A program made the position numbers and the translations under genes. 64,000 nucleotides of DNA from positions 5,346,839 through 5,410,838 of the forward strand of contig CM069444.1 in assembly GCA_035610835.1 (NCBI GenBank), written 5' to 3'. This document shows, one piece after another, positions 10,781 through 20,200 of this stretch. This DNA is from Ophiura sarsii (taxonomy: Eukaryota; Echinodermata; Ophiuroidea; Amphilepidida; Ophiuridae). Each line of letters opens with the position of its first letter. Position 1 is the first letter of the stretch. Under the pieces are notes generated by a model that was given only the letters and a program-made list of their open reading frames with translations, searched no databases and was not told the DNA's origin.

Positions 10781-13700
10781 TTGGGTCTCAGTTTTTAAAC
10801 AGGCACTGCGCAAGAATAGATTGTGAATCTCGTACACTAAGACTTGCTAAGGAGAGTAAAATACTTGTCATTGAGAAACAGGAAATTCCTGCTCACACTC
10901 AGTCTGTTGTGTGCGCAAGACTGTCAAATAAATTGCCATTCAATACAATTGGTCTCTCTCATGGAGGTAGGCGTGTCTCTGCATTAGGTGTATTGATCGC
11001 GAATACTGCTTCTAGTGTACAGAATAACTGTATTCATTTATTAGTTATGAATACTACTGAGGAACCAATAACTTTGTACCCTCGTACTAAATTGGGCATT
11101 TTTTCTCTCGTTGACCCGCATAGGATTCACTCCTTCCCCGATCTTGAGAAAAACAATGTTAACAATGTTAATATAAGGCAATCATCCGCGGTAGCTAGCG
11201 ATGTAAACAGTAAACAAGATTCAGTAAAGGAAGTCCTTTCAAAAGTGAATTTAAATACTGATCACATGTCAGATACTGAAGCATCTGAAATCAATGGTTT
11301 ACTCACTGAATATATTGATATATTTCAAGTAAAAGGGGGTCCTACTGGTAATTACTCCCGTGTTAAACATGCTATTAACACTGGTGATCACCCTCCTATT
11401 AGATCTAGACCGTATAGGCAAGCTCCTCACATTCAAGCCGAAGTACGTAGACAAGTCCACGAAATGTTAGAACAAGACATTATAAAGGAGTCAGCAAGTC
11501 CTTGGTCCTTTCCAGTATGCATGACACCTAAAGCTGGTGACCCAAATACTTATAGATTTGCAATTGATGTTAGAGCCTTGAATAAGATTTGTGCACGCGA
11601 TAACTTTCCATTACCTAACATAAACGATGCTTTAGATAGTTTAGGTGCAGCCAAACCAAATTTCATTACAACTCTTGATCTTGCGGCTGGATATTGGCAA
11701 ATAGGCTTGGAAGAAAGTTCCAAATCTAAAACTGCATTCATCACTCAAGATGGCCTATATGAATTCCAAAGAATGCCATTTGGTTTACATAACGCCCCAG
11801 CCACTTTCCAACGAGCTATGCAAGAAGTTTTGAGAGGTTTGAATTGGAAATTCGTTCTCTGTTACTTAGATGACATAATTATATTCAGTAGTTCTTTCTC
11901 CGAACACATGGACCATTTAAGGCAAGTTTTCGATAGGTTGCGCGCAGCTGGTCTAAAATTACAACCTAAGAAATGTACTTTTGGTCAAACTGAGGTCAAA
12001 TATTTAGGTCACGTAGTGAACAAAGATGGTGTAGCAACAGATCCAGCAAAATTGAAAATTGTCCAAGATTATCCAACTCCTGCCAAAGTAACCGAAGTCA
12101 AATCTTTTCTTGGATTTGTGGGATATTATCGAAAGTTCATAAAGGACTTTTGCAAAATTGCTGAACCACTAACCAATTTAACTAGAAAAGATGTATCTTT
12201 TGTTTGGGATCAAAGTTGTCAAGAAGCATTCAAAACGCTCAAACGAAAATTGTTAGAGCCACCAATTCTAGCATATCCAAATTTCGATGGCACAGAATTC
12301 ATATTGCAAACCGATGCTAGTCGTACTGGTTTAGGTTTTATTTTGGCCCAAAAGCAGGATGGCAAAGAACGTGTGATATCCTATGGTGGAAGAGCATTAC
12401 ATGATGCGGAAAGAAATTACACTGTTACAGAAATTGAGGCTTTGGCAGTTGTCGAGGGAATCAAGAAATATGCTCCATATTTGCAACATAGTATCAAATT
12501 CACTGTTGTAACTGATCATTGCGCTTTGAAATGGCTCTTTGGTATAAACAAAAATACCGGAAGTCGATTAGCGCGATGGGCACTTAAACTGCAGTCATAT
12601 AAGTTTGATGTAATTCACATTCGTGGACGCCATAATGGTAACGCTGATGCATTAAGTAGAATAGATTATGACAGAATGGATATTTGTACTGATTGCAATC
12701 ATTCTCATTCCAAAGTCACTGATGCTGTAGAAGTTAATAAGGTAGCCTGGGTAAAGTCGGGATTAGACGAGATGGTGAGCGACATCATACAAAATCCTAG
12801 TAATGATGTGAACTCTCGTCCTACAGTAAACGTGGTTAGAAATCTTCGATTTCAAAAAGGGAAACGTGTTGAGAATGACAAAGATTCAGTCAAGCCAAAT
12901 ATTCCAAACTTTCCAAATGAGCTCAACTTAGACAAATTCAAACAAGTTTTGTTGACGGATATATTTGCGGGATCAATGTTGCAATATCTGGAAAACGATG
13001 AATTGCCAGATAATGCTGTTAAGGCTAGGAATGTAGTTTTACAGGCTGATCAGTACTATGCACACGAAGGGTTGTTGTATCACATTTGGCATACTCCTGC
13101 TAAAGGGCACATGCCTGAAAGAAATGTCCATCGTTTGTATATACCCGTGCAATTAATTGATACAGTTCTAAATAACTGTCATGATCACGTGTTAGCCGCA
13201 CATTTTGGATTTCAGCGAACCTACAATAGAATCCGTCAACGTTACTTTTGGAAATGCATGTATCGTGACGTAGACAACTGGGTCCGTTCATGTATTTCTT
13301 GCTCTCAACGAAAAACTCATAGACATAAAGTACTAGCCCCAATGGTAACTATGAAAGTGCCAGGCGCTTTCGAACGAGTAAGTGTTGACATTTTAGGTCC
13401 TTTACCTATTACCACTTCAGGTAATCGCTATGTACTCTGTTTTTCAGATCATTGTACTAGATGGCCAATTTTGGTACCATTGAAAGTTACTGATGCGTCA
13501 ACCATTGCTCGCGCATTCTTTGATTATGTAATTTGTGAACATGGTTGTCCTCAAACCTTGTTGAGCGACAGAGGTCAAAATTTCCTCTCCAAGATTGTAT
13601 TGGAAGTTTGTCGTATTATGCGCACTCACAAACTGAATACAAGTTCATATCATCCTCAATGCAATGCAATTCAGGAACGTTTTAATGCAGTAATTCTGGA

Positions 13701-14577
13701 TACCATTTCACATTATGTCAATGAATACCAAAGCGATTGGGATAAGTACATAACAGCTATACAATTTGCCTATAGAACAACTCCCGCTGAAAATTCAGTC
13801 GGATTTAGTCCCTTCTTCTTGTTGTATGGTAGAGAGGCAAGACTTCCGATAGATGTTACACTCCTAGCACAATGCAAATATCCAGATAAGACACTTCGTG
13901 AGCACATTCACAATCTGGTATCACAACTCGAAGTATTTAGGGACATTTCAAAACGTCATGCTGAACGTAATCAAGTCAAAATGAAAGAGCGTTTTGATGA
14001 TCGTGCGCAAGATGTTCCATATCAAGTTGGTGATTCAGTTTGGATTTATATACCTGCATTGCAACAAGGATTGTCACGTAAACTCTCAAAGTTCTGGGCG
14101 GGACCCTTTCTACTAGTCGAACAGACTGGTCCTGTAAATTTCAAGGTGCGAAATCTTGAAAACAACAAATTGGTAACATCTACTGTACATGTTAACCGTA
14201 TGAAATTTGCATATAATAGATTTGTCCGTCCAAGCAATGATACTCCCCCTGTGGATCCTGAAAATAGAGATCCAATTCCAGGATTAGTTCTAGACGATTG
14301 TCCTGATGATATATTTGAACAACTTTTGGCTACCCACGAGTCTGACAAGAATCAGATTCCAATTATTCCAGGTTTGCCTCCTATTCAAGATGAAACTCCA
14401 GAATATGTGATAGAGCGTATTCTCAGGGGACGTTTTAAAAATAAACGTCTTGAGTATTTGATAAAATGGCAGGGCTTCCCAAATTCAAGAAATACTTGGG
14501 AACCAGAGACTAACCTAAACGCGGCCGCTTTAGAATCTCTGAAAGCTAACCCAGTCAAAATTACTGGCAAGATGTAA
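10777..14577 (+). CDS. pol: Gypsy pol: reverse transcriptase, RNase H, integrase, chromodomain
   Basis: The frame is open from about 10777 (first Met-like start 10909; 1,222 codons from there) to TAA at 14575-14577. Counting from 10909, the RT spans about residues 170-350 with catalytic YLDD at 319-322. RNase H starts near 460 (LQTDASRTGLG). The integrase HHCC zinc region is near 757-800. Its DD35E core has D827, D887 and E923, with the expected 35 residues between the last two. The C-terminus (about 1165-1207) is a chromodomain (YVIERIL...YLIKWQGF...NTWEP), which in related elements steers integration to modified chromatin. No internal stop is seen. Expression as native Gag-Pol would need both the -1 frameshift and repair of the 10,778 break. 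Confidence 0.93.
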   Translation: MVGSQFLNRHCARIDCESRTLRLAKESKILVIEKQEIPAHTQSVVCARLSNKLPFNTIGLSHGGRRVSALGVLIANTASSVQNNCIHLLVMNTTEEPITLYPRTKLGIFSLVDPHRIHSFPDLEKNNVNNVNIRQSSAVASDVNSKQDSVKEVLSKVNLNTDHMSDTEASEINGLLTEYIDIFQVKGGPTGNYSRVKHAINTGDHPPIRSRPYRQAPHIQAEVRRQVHEMLEQDIIKESASPWSFPVCMTPKAGDPNTYRFAIDVRALNKICARDNFPLPNINDALDSLGAAKPNFITTLDLAAGYWQIGLEESSKSKTAFITQDGLYEFQRMPFGLHNAPATFQRAMQEVLRGLNWKFVLCYLDDIIIFSSSFSEHMDHLRQVFDRLRAAGLKLQPKKCTFGQTEVKYLGHVVNKDGVATDPAKLKIVQDYPTPAKVTEVKSFLGFVGYYRKFIKDFCKIAEPLTNLTRKDVSFVWDQSCQEAFKTLKRKLLEPPILAYPNFDGTEFILQTDASRTGLGFILAQKQDGKERVISYGGRALHDAERNYTVTEIEALAVVEGIKKYAPYLQHSIKFTVVTDHCALKWLFGINKNTGSRLARWALKLQSYKFDVIHIRGRHNGNADALSRIDYDRMDICTDCNHSHSKVTDAVEVNKVAWVKSGLDEMVSDIIQNPSNDVNSRPTVNVVRNLRFQKGKRVENDKDSVKPNIPNFPNELNLDKFKQVLLTDIFAGSMLQYLENDELPDNAVKARNVVLQADQYYAHEGLLYHIWHTPAKGHMPERNVHRLYIPVQLIDTVLNNCHDHVLAAHFGFQRTYNRIRQRYFWKCMYRDVDNWVRSCISCSQRKTHRHKVLAPMVTMKVPGAFERVSVDILGPLPITTSGNRYVLCFSDHCTRWPILVPLKVTDASTIARAFFDYVICEHGCPQTLLSDRGQNFLSKIVLEVCRIMRTHKLNTSSYHPQCNAIQERFNAVILDTISHYVNEYQSDWDKYITAIQFAYRTTPAENSVGFSPFFLLYGREARLPIDVTLLAQCKYPDKTLREHIHNLVSQLEVFRDISKRHAERNQVKMKERFDDRAQDVPYQVGDSVWIYIPALQQGLSRKLSKFWAGPFLLVEQTGPVNFKVRNLENNKLVTSTVHVNRMKFAYNRFVRPSNDTPPVDPENRDPIPGLVLDDCPDDIFEQLLATHESDKNQIPIIPGLPPIQDETPEYVIERILRGRFKNKRLEYLIKWQGFPNSRNTWEPETNLNAAALESLKANPVKITGKM

Positions 14578-15706
14578 AGCCAGCGGGCAAGAATCATTGC
14601 AGGAACAGAGTCTGAAACAGCAAATAAATTAAAAGTGTACAAGTATAGAGAACACAGAGGAAGTATATGAATAAAATTTATAGTCCGTAGGCTGAGATAT
14701 GTCATGGTATGAGTATTACAATTCTTATGACACAAAATGTGTTATTTTGATAAAATTGTTGAATGAGAGCAATTTGTAATTTGGGCAACATTGCCTGAAA
14801 GTGTGTGTTCACTTTCGTTAATTTGTATATAGAAATGATTGTTGCAAAGAATGGCACACAATGATATTCTTCATGTAGAAAGTTTGAATTTATATAGTTG
14901 AGCAAAAATGCGGAAATGCAGTATGATCAAATAAGTGTTATATTTATTTGTATCTTTTCGGAAGAGGCATATGTTGTGAGGTTTTCTGGCAACATTAGTC
15001 TCACATGAATAGACGCAAACAAAAGAAAGTTTAATGTAAATTACTAAATGTTTCAGTAGTGCTACCTTTGTCTTGTTTTGTCTGTCTTGTATTGTCTTGT
15101 TGTGTACACATAATATATAGTCACCATTGATGACTATTTAATTTTAAAGGGTCACAAAAAACGTGATTTCTTTGAAATAAGAAAAATATGTTTCCGTATG
15201 AAACATCGAAATTGGAAGGAAATTTTCCAATTCTTTTGCGCTTCAACTTTTGATGAAACCTTTAGACGCACACGTTAATCCGAGGATTATGTATGAGAGT
15301 GTGTGTTTGTGTTAGGCCATTTAAGGGATCCCGTATGCGTGTTTTTCAAAAATCCCTCTTTACCGTGTGAGCGTAATCACTTGGAATTTTTCGCGTGAAT
15401 TCCGGGTTAATACGGTCGCAGGTTTCCACAGGTTTGGCGTCGCAGAAGATTAATAATAAAATTTATATTTAAGGCCACTCGTTAAAAAATAAAATAACGT
15501 TCGCAGATAGTTAAAAATTAACAACCTGATTATAGATGTCGTCAATTTGGCTGACGTAAGCATGTATAAAAAGACATGCTAAATGTTGAGACGAAATGCA
15601 TAATTCGTTTCTCTAAATGATAAAGATATCAGTTTCTTTTATAAATATTTCACCCAGCATTCTTTAAGTTAAATTGTCAGGTGTCAATTTTGTTAGGAAG
15701 GGCGTA
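14578..15706 (+). other. 3' region of gypsy element, no env seen; polypurine tract before LTR
   Basis: The 1.1 kb between pol and the 3' LTR holds only short open frames with no recognisable domain, so there is no evidence for an envelope gene. TTGTCTTG/TTGTCTGTC repeats occur near 15,070-15,100. A purine-rich run GTTAGGAAGGGCGTA immediately precedes the LTR (about 15,692-15,706) and is the likely polypurine tract for plus-strand priming. Confidence 0.6.
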
Positions 15707-16170
15707 TGTTGTGACGCTAAATTTATATTGATATTATTAATATTATTATTAATTCTAGATATTTCCATATCTAGAATTCAGGCCATGATTGACTTGAAAT
15801 GGCAACACCGTACTTCCGTATTCTGAATCCCATTCAGTCTACGCGCCAATATATCTGACCAATTCGAGTCGTCGTGCCACGCTAACAACACCTCATGATA
15901 AGTTTAGGCCATATAGTTTTCAATTCACACAACAGGATTAGTGAGCTCTGAATTACAGAAGCTCACGATTGGTGCGTGTCATGTCATTTCTTTAGGATAG
16001 TCTGGATGCTGGGTGCTGTGTTCGTTTATAATATGAGTAAGTGAACTATTTATGATGAATTAATAAAATGTATATATAAATAACTTGGAAGCTATATCCG
16101 TTATATTTATTCTGTGTGTTTTGATCCCCTCTCCGCCATGCGAGTATTTTCCCTAAAACCACGTCACAAT
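15707..16170 (+). repeat. 3' LTR of the gypsy element
   Basis: Matches the 5' LTR at a constant offset and differs at 16070 (G instead of A). It is followed by ATATG (16171-16175), the target duplication. The sequence resuming after it (CTAATAGCCGCGTGGAAGTG) continues the interspersed repeat broken at 7865. Confidence 0.93.
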
Positions 16171-16715
16171 ATATGTATGGTAAAGCTAATACTAATAGCC
16201 GCGTGGAAGTGTTAAGTACCACAATTCAGATATGCACATAGTAAGTTACTTTAACACATACATGTACTACTACTTACCATTCTGTCGCAATTGTTGTTGA
16301 ATACTATTGAACATTATTGACATCCATTATGCACAGACTGAGTTAGCAATGCAAAATGCAAACACATCCTGTAAACTGCGCGTCGCTAACAAACCTGTAA
16401 GCCTTTTACCGTTTTGCCTGGCTTATCTCGAATTGATCGAACAGGAAAAGTGTAAAGAAAGAATCCCAAGGCAAAAACAATCGAAAGTCTTACAGTAAGA
16501 ATAGTGCTATTAAACGGAACTTTTGTTGTGAACTGTGTAAAAGTAAATGGTATAAAAGTGTGATAGTATCCCAAAGTGATGTCCAACAAGTCTGCGTTCA
16601 GCGCGATGTTTTCATTTTTGTTATTAATTCCATAATTTTATCCTGGATCTCCCAGAGAAAATCTTCCGATATGGAAAGCTTTTAAACGTTGGGCTTTGAC
16701 CAACATTGGACTTTT

Positions 16716-17216
16716 AATGAGTACATGAATGAGTACCTGAATAGATAAACTCATCCAAACTGAGAAAAGGGGAAGATAAACACAAACCAAACGCCACTGA
16801 ATGTCCCAACTCGAGAAAGCAAGGACATTCACCAACACGTGACTCGAACCCACGAGCTTTCGTTTACCAGAACAGGCGCTGCGCCTAACCATTCGGCCAC
16901 CGGTACTTGCTGATGCCGATTTACAGCACTTTGATTCTGGGCCAAGTGATAAGGGAATCAGGTTTCCTACACAAACTCAATCAAATCAATAGTATATATA
17001 CAATATACGAAACCAATTCCAACTGAAACGTGAAGAGAACCACAATCAGGCTATTCCAAATGTATACAGATGGACGAGCACAACAAATGTAACAGTATGG
17101 AGAGTACCTGATATAATATCTAATATATTACATTGTGTATTTTAGCGATTAAGCAATAACAGGTTTTGGTACAGCAAATGCACTGGCAAACGACCATTAT
17201 GAAGGATGAAGAATGT
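16716..17216. repeat. 501-bp direct repeat, left copy, with tRNA-like core
   Basis: Base for base it matches 22124-22624 at a constant offset of 5,408; I found no mismatch. On the minus strand near 16841-16906 it holds a tRNA-like segment with A-box-like TGGCCGAATGG and B-box-like GGGTTCGAGTC, as in tRNA-derived SINEs. It ends exactly where the LINE poly(A) tail begins. Confidence 0.9.
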
Positions 17217-20200
17217 TTTTTTTTTCTCTTTCACAGAACCATTATGTTCTGTCGTTTATTAAATCATATTCATATACTTCAATTCAGAATCTTTCAAAAT
17301 TATAACCACATTATATAAGTCATATATATTAATAAACACAAATATGTACCACATAGAATACACTGTTCTTATTCTTATTTCGCCACGTTCCCTAATGCAT
17401 TGAAAACAGAAGAATAAATACATGAACATTACAAATACACACCATTCCACCTATCTCTCCATTTATCAACAGTATTATTTTTAACCGCAATAAAGTTCTC
17501 GGTATCTTTATAAGTCTTCATTATTCTAACAAAAACCATATAATTAGGTTTGCTATTGTCCCATTTGCAATTGTATATGTAATATTTCGCAAACAGTAAG
17601 ATGAAATTATATTTTATTTTATCAATGTCCACAAAACCCAAAATTATATCTCTCGCATTAAGGTCAAAGGAATTTCGTAAGATACAATTTTGAAACTCGT
17701 TCCAAAAGGTTGTTAATCTAGAGCAATTCCAAAAGAAATGTTGAATGTCTTCTATTTCTAGATTACAGAAGGTGCATAGCTCAGAATTAACAATACCCAT
17801 TTTTTTCAGTAGTTTATTTACCGCCAAATATCTGTGAAGAATCTTGTACTGAAAATAACGAATCCTGGTAGACAATGTAGCGATCAGCGGAATTAAATAC
17901 ACATCTCGCCAATTCAAATCCCATTCATTGAAATGATCAGCCCATTTTAATTCACTGACAGGTGTTTTTATAATCCTCTGGGTACATTCCTTATGCACTA
18001 ATTTACAGACTTGTTTAACATTCGTAATCTTTAGGACAAATTTCTCTTGAGAATTGGTATTATCTTCCAATTTAACAGTCTTGACAGCCCTTTTCCATTT
18101 TTGGGGAATAGCATCCACAAGAGAGAAATAGTCAAGAAAATTTATGTTCATATTGAATTTATGCTTAAATTGGGTCAAATTCAAAATATCACCATTGAAC
18201 GACAGCATATCTTTAAAACACTTTAATCCTTTATCATACCAGTTCTTCCAAAATAACACTCTATTAGCGATTCTCACTCTAGAGTTATTCCACAAAATTT
18301 CATGATGATAATTCTGGTCATGATTAGTATAGACAACGTGAAACCAAGCAGTTATTACCTCGTATATGAACTTGTTCTTAATGTTCTTTAGACTATTGTC
18401 ACTAGGATTAAGGTTACAGTACCATATTAGATTACCCCCAAATGCAGCAAGTTCTTTTTTATAGAAGCATTTCCAATTACCTTTGTTCTTATCATCTAAT
18501 AACCTTTTGACCCAAGCAATCTTGAGCCCTTTGATCATGGATGGAATATGCATCATATTTAAACCACCATCATAATATCCAGCAATCACTGTTTTTCGGC
18601 TGACTTTATCTGGTTTATTCGACCAGATAAATTTGTATACTATAGTATCAAGGTTTTTCAGAAAAACATCGTTCGGGTTAGGTAGTACTGAGAGCAAATA
18701 AATCATTTGAGAAAGACCCAGTGACTTGATAATTGAAATTCTTCCAATTGGCGTCATATCTCTCATTGACCAAATTCCAAGAATGGTCTTGAGCTTCTCA
18801 ATTTTTGGAACAAAATTCAACTCAAAAAGATTATCCAAGTTTGCATCAAAAATAATACCAAGTAATTTAACGTGACTGTTGCAAAATATCAGCCCAGTGT
18901 CAGTTATATCTGGAGGGTTGTCTCTGAACGAGCCTAGGGCAAGCAGTTCCGATTTATCTAAGTTAATTGCAAGACCAGAATACTTTTGAAACCTATTGAG
19001 AATTTGAATTGATTTTCTCAAAGAGTTGACATCATTCAAATATAAAACAGTATCATCAGCATAAGCGCTGATGGTGATAATGTTATCATTAACCATAATA
19101 CCATTAATATCCTTATCATTTTTAATAAGTAAACTTAACACTTCACTACAAATAATGTACAACAAAGGACTGAGAGGGCATCCTTGACGGACACCGCACC
19201 CTAAATTGAAAAAGCTTGAAGAGTTACCATTATTTATAACACAAGATGAGATATCAGTGTATATAACCTTTACCCATTTGATTAAATCTGGTCCAAAATT
19301 AAAAAAAGTAAGTGTCTTCAAAATAAAGGACCACTCAATTTTGTCAAAAGCTTTACGAAAATCAATCAAGAACATGAGACCAGGTAGATCATTTTTGTTT
19401 AAATCGTCAATCATGTCTAACGCAAGACGAACATTTTCCCCAATGTATCTTCCAGGAAGAAAGCCAGTTTGATCACTGTGAATAATATCTGGTAACACTA
19501 TCTTTAAACGATTGGCAATACATTTCGTGAGGAGCTTGTAGTCCGTATTCAAAAGTGAGATGGGCCGCCAGTTTTTCAAAAAGGAAGGATCCTTATCAGG
19601 TTTTGGAATGAGATTGATTATACCTCTTCTTTGATCTGCAGACAGCCTACCATTACGGAAAGAAAAATCGAAACTATCGATTAAATTTTTAATGATATCA
19701 TTAAAGAAAAATTTGTAAAATTCAGTTGGCAAACCATCAGAACCTGGGGTTTTGTTATTAGGCATCGTTCGCAAAGCACTACTACATTCTTTAATAGAAA
19801 GTCTACCTTCACAACTCATTTGGGCTTCATTGTCAAGTTTAGTGGCATTAATGTCCACCAGCAAGTCGTTCAAGTTACAATCATCAGGTTCACATGAAGT
19901 ATAAAGCTGTTCATAAAAGTGCTTCTCTGCGTTAAGTATATCATCACTATCCGTGAGAACGTCACCATTCTCCAACATAAGTTTTTTAATAACCTTGCGC
20001 TTCTGATTTCTTTTCTCAAGATTGATGAAGTATTTTGAGTTCCTCTCACCAAATTCAATGTGGTTAGCCCTAGATCTTACAATACATCCCTTTGTTTTGA
20101 CCTTATACAATGTTTCTAAATCAGCATTACGCTGTTTTATTTCATCAGACAAGTCATTAGTTGGGTTAATGGAATACCTCGATTCAAGATCATTAATATT

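Larger units (their letters stand above)
7866..16170 (+). mobile_element. Ty3/gypsy LTR retrotransposon with chromodomain (Metaviridae-type), 8.3 kb
   Basis: Two 464-bp LTRs bound gag, protease and a pol frame ordered RT, RNase H, integrase, chromodomain. That domain order identifies Ty3/gypsy, and the chromodomain points to a chromovirus-like lineage. The target duplication ATATG is at 7861-7865 and 16171-16175. By eye the LTRs differ at one base (8229 A versus 16070 G), so insertion was recent. The copy is nevertheless damaged: a TAG near the start of gag and a frame break between protease and RT. No env-like frame is visible in the 1.1 kb between pol and the 3' LTR. A paralogue of the unoccupied target exists near 30,360-30,540. 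Confidence 0.95.

Noticed and set aside
14385..14905. Hydrophobic minus-strand frames after pol that might suggest an envelope protein
   Set aside because: Wrong strand for the element and no signal peptide, cleavage site or fusion-like pattern.
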